DNA of 61,260 bases, taken from positions 23,935 through 85,194 of the forward strand of contig JAPSHX010000016.1 of NCBI GenBank assembly GCA_031179305.1. Reading direction: 5' to 3'. This DNA is from Paenarthrobacter sp. (GTDB lineage: Bacteria; Actinomycetota; Actinomycetes; Actinomycetales; Micrococcaceae). The notes under the pieces are model-generated. The model was given only the letters and a program-made list of their open reading frames with translations. It made no database searches and was not told the origin of the DNA. The position numbers and the translations under genes are program-made. Each line of letters starts with the position of its first letter. The first letter of the stretch is position 1. Positions 32,174-41,514 of this stretch are shown here, piece by piece.

Positions 32174-34887
32174 GAAGCCACCGCCGCCAGCCCGGCAACC
32201 GAAAACGAGACAGGCTCAACGAAAACCCGATACCCGCGTTCGTGATCGAATCCATGGATTTCGCGGGTGTCCAAGGCATCCATGAATTGAAGGGTCTGCC
32301 GGGTGATCACTTGCCCCGGGACCAGGATGGGGAAGCCCGGAGGGTACGGCGTGACGAAACCTGCCGAGACCACTTCCTGTCCCGTGGAAACCGCTGCAGC
32401 TACTTCAGCCGCGGAAAGGTAAACAGTGGAATCTGGCTTGTAGCTCTCAAAGTAAGCTGCCCGGATATCCCCGTCCTCGCAGGCATCGTCAACACGGAAG
32501 CGCGCGGCAAACGTGCTGAAGTCCGGGAGCGGGGGAGTCCGCCGGGGAGCCCCGGACTCCGCGGGGAGCGTCCGCCGTCGCGCAGAAGGATGTGGATTCT
32601 CGAAACCCTCGGCCAGCTTTACCAGGACCTCGATCAGGTAGGCCACGGAGCTGCGGGAGGTGCCGATGTTGGTCATGAACAGCACAGTGTTCCGGGACGT
32701 TTTGTTCACCTGGATGCCGTGATCGTCCATGAGGTAGCTGTGGCGGAAAGTATCGCCGTCGATCCCTGTCTTGCTGATGTCCAGTGTGAGCCGGCTGGGA
32801 TCGATGACGAACTCGTCCCGCTGCCAGGCATCCTCCAGTTCAGCCAGCCCATCCCGCAGCGGCATGCTGGAGCTGGTTTCGCGGTATCGCCCGCCGATGA
32901 GGTCCCGCGACGTCAGTACCCGGAAGTACTTCTTCAGCAGGGGATGCCTGGCGACGGCCTGGGCCACAGATACCGCAAGGTCGGATTGGCGTTGAACCAG
33001 GCCGAAACCTTCCAACTCCACCTGCCGCCTTCCAATGTCCAAGGACGCCAGAATCTGGTAGTTCGGTGACGTAGAGGTGTGCGTCATGTAAGCCTCGCGG
33101 AACGACTCCTGGTTGGAGCCGGCGAAATCCTGATCGAACACGTGGATCATGGAACCCTGCCGCAAGGATGTCAGGGTCTTGTGCGTGGACTGCGTGGCGT
33201 AGACCCGGATCCGCGCCTTCGCGGGATCGGGAATCAGCCGGGTGTTCACCCAAGCATCGTCATCCACGGGTTCGCCGGTGACCGGGTCATGCAAGGCGGC
33301 CGCCTGTTCGGCGTACCGGGCAGCGTAGGCAGGGCTGTGGAACGAGGCCTCCAAAGCGGCAGCAGCTGCCATGCCGGTTCGACGGCGGTACACCGGGTGG
33401 GAGCGGGCGAAGGCAAACCACGCCTCGTCCCAGAGGAAAACCAAGTCCGGTTTGATGGCCAGGCATTCCTCCATGACCCTTTCGACGTCATAGACAACGC
33501 CGTCGAAAGTGCAGTTGGTGAGGGTCACCATCTTCACCTCATGGAGCCTGCCTGCCCGCCGGTACTCCAGGAGCCTGCGTTTCAGGCTCGCCAGGGGAAC
33601 AGCGCCATAGAAGGCGTACTTGTCCAAGGGGTAGGCGTCCAAGTACGAAACGCGGGCACCGGCGAGCACGAAGGCGTAGTGGTGCGACTTGTGGCAGTTA
33701 CGGTCCACCAAGACAACGTCGCCGGGAGCAAGCAGCGATTGATGCACGATCTTGTTGGCCGTGGACGTGCCGTTGGTAACGAAGTACGTTCGCTGCGCCC
33801 CGAATGCACGGGCGGCCAGCTCCTGTGCCCGTTTGATGGATCCGTGAGGATCCAGCAGTGAGTCCAGCCCGCCCGAGGTGGCGGAGGTTTCGGCCAACAG
33901 CAGGTTCGTCCCATAAAAATCGGCCATGCCCCGGATCCACGGCGAACTCCCGACGGAAGCGCCCCTGGAAATCGGCAGGGCATGGAAGACGCTGGCCGGG
34001 CGGCGGCTGTAATCCTGCAACGCGGTGAAGAACGGGGTTTCATAGCGTTCCGCCACCCCGGAAAGAAGTGACAGATGCAGGTCCAAATGATCCTGCCTGC
34101 GGAAGATCCGCCGGAACTTCCTGGTGAGTGATCCCGCCAGTGATTCGATGGAGACCCCTGCCACCAGGTAGACGTCCAGCTCGGGCCGAAGCGCTGAGAT
34201 GGCGTCGGCCAACCCAAGGATCCGCTTGATGGGCCGCGAGTCCTGCAAGTCCGCGGAGGTATGCCGGGCCAGGAAGCGACGGAGGTCACTGCCCAGCAGA
34301 TGTGAACTCCGGAGTGCGAAACCCGGGCGCAGGACAACAGCCTGGATAGCGGGGTTCAGCATGACGGCAACCAGGGCATCTTCGTAGCTGGGAACCACGT
34401 TGACGGTGTAAGTGAAAGCATCAGAGGGCCGCCTCTGCGCAGCCATGGTGTTCTTCAGTGCTTCGGCTTCGTCAGGGTCAACGGTGTCAACCACCACTAC
34501 CTCAAAGCGTGGCCGCTCAGCCGGCTCGGACTGGTCAACAGCTTCGTCTTCCACCGTCTCCCCGCGCGGCGCCGCAGCCGCTTCCCCCAAGGAGGCGAGC
34601 GGAAGGTTGGACAATCCGCCCAGAAGCTGGAGCGCGGCCTGGGGTTCGCCGTCGTCGATCAACTGGCGTAACTGGACCACGGCGCCGACTCCCGGTTCTG
34701 CCCAATACGGTTCCACCGACATCAGGAGGGCAAAAGTCCGATCGATCTGGGACAGCAGACCGGACTCCTGGTGTCGGGCTGATGCAAGCTGCCTGAGGGC
34801 GTATCCCAAGAACTCCCACGCATCGGCACGGGACCGCCATGCCCGGCTGGGAGTGCCGATTTTGAGGGACGGGGAGGGGTTGCTCAT
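32170..34887 (-). CDS. Orn/Lys/Arg decarboxylase family protein
   Basis: The protein has 905 residues from ATG 34887, preceded by GAAAGTGAAAC. The N-terminal region (residues about 100-240) is a wing/receiver-like domain ending in DVYLVAGVSIESLAGSL. The PLP-dependent major domain follows: FFVTNGTSTANKIVHQS-like sequence YFVTNGTSTANK, VDRNCHKSHHYA, FLWDEAWFAFARSHP and the Schiff-base lysine in YATQSTHKTLTSLRQGSM. The C-terminal domain has SSSMPLRDGLAELEDAW and PYPPGFPILVPGQ. Substrate specificity (arginine, lysine or ornithine) cannot be read. The amino acid permease gene lies 28 bases upstream on the same strand, suggesting uptake plus decarboxylation. Confidence 0.88.
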   Translation of the reverse strand: MSNPSPSLKIGTPSRAWRSRADAWEFLGYALRQLASARHQESGLLSQIDRTFALLMSVEPYWAEPGVGAVVQLRQLIDDGEPQAALQLLGGLSNLPLASLGEAAAAPRGETVEDEAVDQSEPAERPRFEVVVVDTVDPDEAEALKNTMAAQRRPSDAFTYTVNVVPSYEDALVAVMLNPAIQAVVLRPGFALRSSHLLGSDLRRFLARHTSADLQDSRPIKRILGLADAISALRPELDVYLVAGVSIESLAGSLTRKFRRIFRRQDHLDLHLSLLSGVAERYETPFFTALQDYSRRPASVFHALPISRGASVGSSPWIRGMADFYGTNLLLAETSATSGGLDSLLDPHGSIKRAQELAARAFGAQRTYFVTNGTSTANKIVHQSLLAPGDVVLVDRNCHKSHHYAFVLAGARVSYLDAYPLDKYAFYGAVPLASLKRRLLEYRRAGRLHEVKMVTLTNCTFDGVVYDVERVMEECLAIKPDLVFLWDEAWFAFARSHPVYRRRTGMAAAAALEASFHSPAYAARYAEQAAALHDPVTGEPVDDDAWVNTRLIPDPAKARIRVYATQSTHKTLTSLRQGSMIHVFDQDFAGSNQESFREAYMTHTSTSPNYQILASLDIGRRQVELEGFGLVQRQSDLAVSVAQAVARHPLLKKYFRVLTSRDLIGGRYRETSSSMPLRDGLAELEDAWQRDEFVIDPSRLTLDISKTGIDGDTFRHSYLMDDHGIQVNKTSRNTVLFMTNIGTSRSSVAYLIEVLVKLAEGFENPHPSARRRTLPAESGAPRRTPPLPDFSTFAARFRVDDACEDGDIRAAYFESYKPDSTVYLSAAEVAAAVSTGQEVVSAGFVTPYPPGFPILVPGQVITRQTLQFMDALDTREIHGFDHERGYRVFVEPVSFSVAGLAAVAS

Positions 34888-34915
34888 GTGTTTCACTTTC
34901 AAACTCAAGATGTGG

Positions 34916-36394
34916 CTAGGACGTCTGGGCGGCGCGGATGCGGCCGCGATACGCGTACCAACCTGCGATCAGCAGTGGTGCCAGTACCAGCAAGGAAGCC
35001 AGCACCCAGCGGCCCGTCTCTGAGAACCCCATGGTGACCAGCACAAAGGCCAGGAATCCGAGCGTCAGGTAGGAGGTGAACGGCGCACCGAACAGCCGGA
35101 ACGCCGGCCGGACAACTTTGCCGCTGCGAACCCATGATTGGAGCTTGATGTGGCAGAGCATGATGGTGGCCCAACCGCCTATGATGCCCACCGCCGAGAT
35201 TTCCAGCACGATCTCGAAGACCTGCGACGGGACGACGGCGTTCAATCCAACGCCCACCAAGGTAATGACCGCTGTGAGCAGGATGCCGCCGTAGGGCACG
35301 CCGGACGCGCTGATCCTTCCCGTGAACTGCGGAGCCGAGCCGTTCACCGCCATGGAGCGAAGGATGCGGCCGGTGGAGTAGAGGCCGGCGTTGAGGCTGG
35401 AGAGCGCCGCGGTGAGGACCACGAAGTTCATCACGGATGCGGAAATGGCTCCGGCCTGCGGATCCCCGAGGTGCGAGAAGAATGTGACAAATGGTGATTC
35501 GCCGGATTTGTAGGACGTGAAGGGAAGCAGGAGCGAAAGCAACAGGACCGAGCCCACGTAGAAGACTCCGATGCGGATGACCACGGTGTTTACGGCCTTT
35601 GGCATCACCTTGTGCGGGTTGGCCGTTTCTCCGGCCGCAGTTCCCACAAGTTCCACGGCAGCGTAGGCAAACACCACGCCGCTGATCGCCAGGAGCGGTG
35701 CCACAGCCCCCATGGGGAACATGCCGCCGTTCTCTGCAATGACGTTGAAGCCCGGAACGCCTACATCCGTCCGGCCGCCAAAGACAATAAAGCAGATCCC
35801 CACCACGAGGAACGTCACCAAGGCACCCACCTTGATCATGGCGAACCAGAACTCCATCTCGCCGAAGATCTTCACGGACACCAGATTCAGGGCGAGCACC
35901 ACCACTAGGGCGATGAGCGCAATCAACCATTGCGGGATGTCGTTGATGGGTGCCCAGTATTGGCCCCAGAACTTGACGTAGAGGGCAACTGCGGTGACGT
36001 CCACAATGGAGGTCATGGCCCAGTTCAGGAAGTAGAGCCAGCCGGCGGTGTATGCCATTTTCTCGCCGTAGAACTCCCGGGCGTAGGAAACGAACGAGCC
36101 CGACGTAGGGCGGTACAGCACCAACTCGCCCAGTGCCCGGAGGATCAGGAAGGCAAAGAACCCGCAGACGGCATAGACCAGGATCAGGGCGGGCCCGGAA
36201 CCGTTGAGGCGACCGCCGGCGCCCATGAAGAGCCCGGTACCGATCGCACCGCCGATGGCGATCATCTGGATCTGCCGGGGCTTGAGGGTTTTGCGGTAAC
36301 CGGCTTCCTCTTGGGCGAAAGCGCTCGACGACGTTCGGGTGGCTAAGCCTGGTGCGGACGGAAGGGTTTTTGTAGATGCAGGGGTGGGTATCAC
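34916..36394 (-). CDS. Amino acid permease (APC superfamily, AAT type)
   Basis: The protein has 492 residues from GTG 36394, with AAAGGAGACC as ribosome site. The open frame continues far upstream, but that part is without family sequence. The signature [23 protein letters not shown] in the first helix, then [36 protein letters not shown], marks the AAT group (GabP, AnsP, CycA, LysP relatives). About 12 membrane helices are visible. It probably imports a basic or neutral amino acid with protons. Its downstream partner is the decarboxylase gene. The N-terminal 30 residues are Ser/Thr/Pro-rich. Confidence 0.9.
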   Translation of the reverse strand: MIPTPASTKTLPSAPGLATRTSSSAFAQEEAGYRKTLKPRQIQMIAIGGAIGTGLFMGAGGRLNGSGPALILVYAVCGFFAFLILRALGELVLYRPTSGSFVSYAREFYGEKMAYTAGWLYFLNWAMTSIVDVTAVALYVKFWGQYWAPINDIPQWLIALIALVVVLALNLVSVKIFGEMEFWFAMIKVGALVTFLVVGICFIVFGGRTDVGVPGFNVIAENGGMFPMGAVAPLLAISGVVFAYAAVELVGTAAGETANPHKVMPKAVNTVVIRIGVFYVGSVLLLSLLLPFTSYKSGESPFVTFFSHLGDPQAGAISASVMNFVVLTAALSSLNAGLYSTGRILRSMAVNGSAPQFTGRISASGVPYGGILLTAVITLVGVGLNAVVPSQVFEIVLEISAVGIIGGWATIMLCHIKLQSWVRSGKVVRPAFRLFGAPFTSYLTLGFLAFVLVTMGFSETGRWVLASLLVLAPLLIAGWYAYRGRIRAAQTS

Positions 36395-36731
36395 TTCTGG
36401 GGTCTCCTTTGACTCCGGTGCCACCTCAGGTGGCTCAATACTCCAAAAACGGTGGCTGTCGGGCAGCTGCGCCTGAAATTGGCCGCGCTGCAGGCAGTCT
36501 TTGTGGTGTTTGGGACAGTCACCAACTCTAGGTGTCCGCCGTCGCCAACAAATTGGCTGGCGAACCAAATTCAGGGCCCGGCTCTTGTGCCGAGGGGACA
36601 ACACTGGTGTTCTGAAGGGCCGGTAATGTTTCTCGCTGTGCGTGTCCGCGTACATGTACCGGCGGAGCCCCTCAATGGCGAGGGAGCGTCCTGCTGAAGT
36701 GAACTGATGAGGAGAGGAAGCGATAGCTTCG
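36395..36731. promoter_or_regulatory. Divergent control region with small palindromes
   Basis: The 337-base region separates the permease operon (minus) from the PucR-glutaminase operon (plus). It holds two perfect short palindromes, AACAC-TG-GTGTT (36600-36611) and GTACATGTAC (36650-36659). These could be sites for the PucR-type regulator encoded next to it. I see no gene here. Confidence 0.4.
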
Positions 36732-38378
36732 TTGAAAGCCCTGGAAATTGACGACGACGGTGTCGTCACCTTATTGAGCGATGTCCTTGAAGACCTGGGC
36801 GTCCACAACGCACGGTTGCTGTTGGCCCCGGCAGAGGACAACAGAAACGTTCGTGAAACTGTCATTGTTGACGCTGAAGACGACGACGCGATCCGCCCGG
36901 GGGCATTGGTCATGCTCATCGGCGCCCGCGGACGCGCGGCGCTCCCGGCACTTCGCAGGATTGTTGCCGACCGTCCCACGGCAATAGCCGTTAAGGGCAA
37001 CGAACGCGAGTTGGAAGCCGCAGCAGAGTTACTGCGACCCACGGGCATCGGGCTGGTGGCGGTCGCACCGGGTCTGCGGTGGGACAAATTCGAAAGCGTC
37101 GCTTTGGACCGTGTCCACGAAAACCGTGTCCGCGAAAACGACGGCCGCTTCAGCGATGTGCCCGGCGAAAGCACCACGTCAGTGCATCGGGACCTGTTTG
37201 CGATCGCCCAAACAACCGCGACCCTAACCAACGGCCATGTGGTCATTGAAGATCCAGGCAACAAAGTGCTTGCCTACTCGCCGGCGTCCAATGATGTTGA
37301 TGAGCTCCGCAGGTTGTCCATCCTGGCGCGGCGGGGGCCCGAGAAATACCAAAAACTGCTCAAGGAATCAGGGGTCTACAAGCACCTTCAGGCTACTGAA
37401 GCGCCGATTCATGTGGAAGCCAACATGGATGCGGGTCTTCGGGAACGAGTAGCAATCGGTATTCATGCCGGCAGCCGTGTGATGGGGTACATCTGGTTGC
37501 AGGAGGGTGCTGAACCTTTGGCGGCCAACACGGACCGCATCATGGTGGGAGCAGCCCGCCACGCAGCGATCGAATTGGTCCGGCACCGCAATGAACAGTC
37601 CCAATCGATGCGGGAGGACCGGGTCTCAAGCCTCCTGAGCGGCACGGCGCAGGTGCACTCGCAGGCCCAGTCCGCAGGGATTGATCCATCAAAACCAGCA
37701 GCCCTGGTCCTGATCTCTGCGGGCGGTTTGAGCCAGAGCGCCGCCGGCCTCCAACTCCGCAGGGGAGAACTTTCCAAGGTGGCATCAATTCACGCTGCAG
37801 CGTACAGGCCCGGTGCAGTGGTGGGGGCTCTCGGAATGGAAACGGCCATCATCCTGCCCGACCTCGACCCTCTGAAATCGCTTCCTGCCATCAACAGGCT
37901 GGTCAATACGATTGTTCGTGATGCCACCACCCACCTTCACTTTCAAGTGCAGGCAGCCGTGGGTCCCATCGTTCCGCGCCTGGACGCCTTGCACGCCACC
38001 CTTGATCACGTGCGCAGCGTCCTGAAAGTCATGGAGGCAACTCCCGAAGTTCGCGTGGCCTCGTACAGCGACGTGGAAACGACGGTCCTCACCAGGGAGC
38101 TGCTGGAGTTGCTGGAGTCACGGACCACCTTGCGTCATGCCGGAATCACCCGGCTGTGCAGCCGCTATCCGGAGTTCGCCCTGACGCTCCTGACTTACCT
38201 GGAGTTCTTTGGCGACGTGAACCGCTGCGCCGAGGAACTGGCCGTCCACCGCAACACAGTCCACTACAGGCTGCGTCGCGCCTGCGAAGTGGCGGGACTG
38301 GACCTGCAGTCCGCAGACGAACGCCTTCTGGCGCACCTTCAGATCAGGCTCTGGACCTACGCAGGGACCAAGGGCTAG
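36732..38378 (+). CDS. PucR/CdaR-family transcriptional regulator
   Basis: The protein has 548 residues from TTG 36732, with the purine-rich GAGGAGAGGAAG 10-20 bases upstream. The N-terminal 130 residues resemble the PucR sensor region ([20 protein letters not shown]). A GAF-like middle section follows ([21 protein letters not shown]). The C-terminal helix-turn-helix [20 protein letters not shown] is the PucR signature and should bind DNA. It is followed four bases after its stop by the glutaminase gene and is divergent from the permease-decarboxylase operon. It probably controls one or both in response to an amino acid or purine-like signal; the ligand is unknown. Confidence 0.88.
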   Translation: MKALEIDDDGVVTLLSDVLEDLGVHNARLLLAPAEDNRNVRETVIVDAEDDDAIRPGALVMLIGARGRAALPALRRIVADRPTAIAVKGNERELEAAAELLRPTGIGLVAVAPGLRWDKFESVALDRVHENRVRENDGRFSDVPGESTTSVHRDLFAIAQTTATLTNGHVVIEDPGNKVLAYSPASNDVDELRRLSILARRGPEKYQKLLKESGVYKHLQATEAPIHVEANMDAGLRERVAIGIHAGSRVMGYIWLQEGAEPLAANTDRIMVGAARHAAIELVRHRNEQSQSMREDRVSSLLSGTAQVHSQAQSAGIDPSKPAALVLISAGGLSQSAAGLQLRRGELSKVASIHAAAYRPGAVVGALGMETAIILPDLDPLKSLPAINRLVNTIVRDATTHLHFQVQAAVGPIVPRLDALHATLDHVRSVLKVMEATPEVRVASYSDVETTVLTRELLELLESRTTLRHAGITRLCSRYPEFALTLLTYLEFFGDVNRCAEELAVHRNTVHYRLRRACEVAGLDLQSADERLLAHLQIRLWTYAGTKG

Positions 38379-38382
38379 AAGC

Positions 38383-39294
38383 GTGGACATCCAGAATCTC
38401 CTCGACGACATCGTCGGGGCTGTGCAGCCGCATGTCGGCCAAGGCAATGTAGCCCGCTACATCCCGCAGCTCGGGGCCGTGAATCCCCAACAATTCGGGA
38501 TTTCCGTGGCAACCCGGGACGGCGAGGTCTATTCAGCCGGAGATGCCCACGTGGACTTCTCCATCCAAAGCATCTCCAAGGTATTTGCGCTCGCCTTGGT
38601 GTTGGCGTTCGACGGCGACGGGATCTGGAAGCGAGTCTTCCGGGAGCCCTCAGGCAACCCGTTCAACTCGCTGATCCAGCTGGAAAGCGAGGAAGGGATT
38701 CCCCGGAACCCTTTCATCAACGCCGGCGCAATCGTGGTGACGGACAGGCTCCTCAGCATCACCGGCAATGCCGCGCACGCAGTGAGGGATCTGATGCGTC
38801 AAGAGACCACCAAGGAAAGCATCGATACCGATCACCACGTTGCCGGGTCCGAACTGGCCAACAGCCACCGCAATGCCTCGCTGGCCCATTTCCTGGCGAG
38901 CTGCGGCAACCTGGAGAACCCGGTGGACGAGGTCCTGGACTCCTACGCCAAGCAGTGCGCCCTCGCCATGACATGTGAGGACCTGGCGCTCGCGACCCGC
39001 TTCCTGGCTGCCAACGGCTTGGGAACGGACGGAACCCTTTTGTTGTCGCCGGCGCAGACCAAGAGGATCAACGCCGTCATGCTCACCTGCGGAACGTACG
39101 ACGCCGCAGGCGAATTCGCGTATCGGGTGGGCCTCCCTGGCAAGAGCGGCGTGGGCGGAGGGATCGTAGCCGTGGTTCCGAACAAGTGCTCCATCAGTGT
39201 GTGGAGCCCTGGCCTGGGACGGTCCGGGAATTCCGTGGCCGGCGTGGCCGCTCTGGACGAATTCACCACGCGTACTGGCTGGTCGGTCTTTTAG
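38383..39294 (+). CDS. glsA: Glutaminase A
   Basis: The 303-residue serine-type glutaminase starts at GTG 38383 and hydrolyses glutamine to glutamate and ammonia. The beta-lactamase-like active site Ser63-x-x-Lys66 is in FSIQSISKVF. Other signatures are GNPFNSLIQLE, PRNPFINAGAI, NASLAHFLASCGN and GLPGKSGVGGGIVAVVP. Length and motifs fit the YbaS/GlsA2 family. It is cotranscribed with the PucR regulator, consistent with amino acid use. Confidence 0.94.
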   Translation: MDIQNLLDDIVGAVQPHVGQGNVARYIPQLGAVNPQQFGISVATRDGEVYSAGDAHVDFSIQSISKVFALALVLAFDGDGIWKRVFREPSGNPFNSLIQLESEEGIPRNPFINAGAIVVTDRLLSITGNAAHAVRDLMRQETTKESIDTDHHVAGSELANSHRNASLAHFLASCGNLENPVDEVLDSYAKQCALAMTCEDLALATRFLAANGLGTDGTLLLSPAQTKRINAVMLTCGTYDAAGEFAYRVGLPGKSGVGGGIVAVVPNKCSISVWSPGLGRSGNSVAGVAALDEFTTRTGWSVF

Positions 39295-39309
39295 GCGCAT
39301 TATTGAGGG

Positions 39310-40050
39310 ATGACAGGTACCCAGCCCAGCGCCGTCGAGTTCCTGGCACGGCTTCAAGCGAGGCAATCCGACGTCGAGCAGCTCAAGTACCAGCGGTATT
39401 TCAAGACAGGCAAGGGCGACTACGCCGAGGGTGACTTCTTCATGGGCGTCCGCATGGGCGAGGTTTTCACGCTTGGCAAGGAATTCGCGGCCATGCCCCC
39501 GGCTGAAATCGAGAAGCTCCTGGAAGAGGACATCCACGAGGCCCGCGCCGGAGCTGTGAAGATCATGGCGCTGCAAACGCAGAAAAAGAAGACCACGGAA
39601 GAGCGGCGCAAGGAGCTGTACGAGCTGTACCTGCGCAGGCATGACCGCATCAACAACTGGGACCTGGTGGACCTGGGAGCCGGGCGAGTGGTGGGCGGTT
39701 GGCTCATGGATAAGCCGCGGGATCCGCTGTATGACCTGGCCCGTTCGGAGAATATGTGGGAGCGTCGGACGGCCATCGTCGCGACGTCGGCGTTCATCCG
39801 GGAAGGCCAACTGGATGACACGTTCGCCATCGCTGAGATCCTCCTTCATGACAAGGAAGACCTCATCCATAAGGCGGTGGGCGGTTGGGTCCGCGATGCC
39901 GGGCGCAGCAGCCGCGAGCGTCTGCTGGCGTTCCTCGACGAACACGCAGCCACCATGCCGCGGACGGCTCTTCGTTACGCGATTGAGCACTTGGGCAAGG
40001 AACAGCGCGCGTATTACCTGACGCTGAAAGACCGTGTTTCCCCGAATTAG
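39310..40050 (+). CDS. DNA alkylation repair (AlkD-like) HEAT-repeat protein
   Basis: The 246-residue all-helical protein has the AlkD pattern. It includes LKYQRYFKTGKGDYAEGDFFMGVRMGEV, HEARAGAVKIMAL, NNWDLVDLGAGRVVGGWL, RTAIVATSAFIREGQLDDTF, DKEDLIHKAVGGWVRDAG and TALRYAIEHLGKEQRAYYL. AlkD members are HEAT-like glycosylases that remove bulky or alkylated purines. The Trp and Asp of NNWDLVD and the Arg of VRDAG correspond to the DNA-binding groove in the family. The start is ATG 39310 after TGAGGG. Confidence 0.88.
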   Translation: MTGTQPSAVEFLARLQARQSDVEQLKYQRYFKTGKGDYAEGDFFMGVRMGEVFTLGKEFAAMPPAEIEKLLEEDIHEARAGAVKIMALQTQKKKTTEERRKELYELYLRRHDRINNWDLVDLGAGRVVGGWLMDKPRDPLYDLARSENMWERRTAIVATSAFIREGQLDDTFAIAEILLHDKEDLIHKAVGGWVRDAGRSSRERLLAFLDEHAATMPRTALRYAIEHLGKEQRAYYLTLKDRVSPN

Positions 40051-40140
40051 GCAGGGAACTATGTGACGTTGGATTACCCAGCGTTACCGGGTGTTTCCGA
40101 GCCTTTGAAGCATGTTACGGCGCCGCCCTACAGTTTTTTC

Positions 40141-41412
40141 ATGGCAATACAGGACATTTACCCCACCGCGCTGCGGCTGCTCGGCCGCCCGGTGCTGGTG
40201 GTTGGCGGCGGCCCCGTCGCGGAGCGCCGCGCCAAGGGACTGCTTGACGCCGGTGCGAAAGTCACCGTGGTCGCTCCCTTTGCCACCGAAACACTTCGCG
40301 GTCTCGCCACTTCCGGTCTCCTCACCTGGGAGCAGCGCGAGTACCGCACGTCCGACCTCGACGGCGTCTGGTTCGCTCAGACCGCCACTGGCACAGCAGC
40401 TGTGGACACCCAGGTAGCCGCCGACGCCGAGGCGCAGCGCATCTGGTGTGTCAACGCCTCGGACCATGAAGCATCAGCCGCTTGGACACCCGCCGTTGCC
40501 GTGGTGGACGACGTCAAGATCGCCATCAATGCCGGGGGAGACCCTCGCCGTGCCATGGCCCTCCGCAACGCTGTAGCCACTGCCCTCGAAACCGGGGACC
40601 TGCCGCTCCGCCGTCATCGCAAGGCGGGAACGGACGGCTTCGTTGGCTCGGTCGCTTTGGTCGGCGGTGGTCCCGGCGACTCGGGACTCATCACAGTCCG
40701 CGGTCGTCGCCTGCTGGGCCAGGCCGACGTCGTGGTTGCTGACCGTCTTGGCCCGCGCGAGCTGCTCAAGGAACTTGCCCCGGACGTCCGGGTGATCGAG
40801 GTAGGCAAGACGCCCGGCCACCATCCCGTGCCGCAGCTCGAGATCAACAGGATCCTTGTGGAGGAAGCCCTCAAGGGCAACCGGGTGGTCCGCCTCAAAG
40901 GCGGCGACCCCTACGTCTTGGGCCGCGGCGGCGAGGAAGCGGAGTTCTGCCGCCAGAACGGCGTCGAGGTTGAAGTGGTGTCCGGCGTGACGTCTGCAAT
41001 CTCCGTTCCGGCGGCTGCGGGTATCCCTGTGACACACCGCGGCCTGGCCAAGGGTTTCAGCGTGGTGACCGGCCACGAAGAGTTGTCCGAAGTCCCGGCA
41101 CGCCCTGATCACACTGTGGTGTTGCTCATGGGAGTGGCGCAATTGCGCGATTCCGCGGCTGAGCTGGCCGGCTCGGGTCTGCCTTTGGACACACCAGTAG
41201 GTATCGTAGAGAACGGGTATTTGCCGGACCAGCGCGTCACCATCGGCACTCTGGGAACCATCGCGGACCAGGCGGAAGCCGTCGGCGTGGCCAACCCGGC
41301 GGTCATTGTGATCGGCGATGTGGTCCGTGTCAGCCCCTTTGCACCGCAGCATTTCAAGACCGCTGACTACAGCACAATTACCCCGAATCGTCCCCGCGTC
41401 CGCAGTAACTAG
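40141..41412 (+). CDS. cysG: Siroheme synthase (uroporphyrinogen-III methyltransferase plus precorrin-2 dehydrogenase)
   Basis: The protein has 423 residues from ATG 40141 with no clear Shine-Dalgarno; it may be leaderless. Residues about 1-155 form the NAD-binding precorrin-2 dehydrogenase domain (LGRPVLVVGGGPVAERRAKGLL, WCVNASDHE, INAGGDPRRAMALRN). The methyltransferase domain starts near residue 165 (GSVALVGGGPGDSGLITVRG). It has VVRLKGGDPYVLGRGGEEA, VVSGVTSAISVPAAAGIPVTHRG and PVGIVENGYLPDQR. The linker between the domains is shorter than in E. coli CysG (457 residues), and the helical segment of the chelatase part seems missing. The last step therefore probably falls to the CbiX-like protein at 19200. 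It is followed by fprA. Confidence 0.92.
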   Translation: MAIQDIYPTALRLLGRPVLVVGGGPVAERRAKGLLDAGAKVTVVAPFATETLRGLATSGLLTWEQREYRTSDLDGVWFAQTATGTAAVDTQVAADAEAQRIWCVNASDHEASAAWTPAVAVVDDVKIAINAGGDPRRAMALRNAVATALETGDLPLRRHRKAGTDGFVGSVALVGGGPGDSGLITVRGRRLLGQADVVVADRLGPRELLKELAPDVRVIEVGKTPGHHPVPQLEINRILVEEALKGNRVVRLKGGDPYVLGRGGEEAEFCRQNGVEVEVVSGVTSAISVPAAAGIPVTHRGLAKGFSVVTGHEELSEVPARPDHTVVLLMGVAQLRDSAAELAGSGLPLDTPVGIVENGYLPDQRVTIGTLGTIADQAEAVGVANPAVIVIGDVVRVSPFAPQHFKTADYSTITPNRPRVRSN

Positions 41413-41419
41413 CCCCCGG

Positions 41420-41485
41420 CCCAACTAGGTAGCAGTTCACGTCGTTATGAGCCCTCAAAACGACGTGAACTGCGACCTAGTTGGG
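41420..41485. repeat. 27-bp near-perfect palindromic element
   Basis: CCCAACTAGGTAGCAG followed by TTCACGTCGTT (41420-41446) is repeated inverted at 41459-41485 with one mismatch, around a 12-base loop. It fills most of the 102 bases between cysG and fprA. No T-run follows, so it is not a usual terminator. The size and perfection suggest a dispersed palindromic repeat. Confidence 0.85.
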
Positions 41486-41514
41486 AGGACTGAACAAGAA
41501 GAAGGAACACAGCC

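Noticed and set aside
41420..41485. Ordinary terminator after cysG
   Set aside because: The stem is unusually long and is not followed by T residues. I list it as a repeat element, although some termination is possible.
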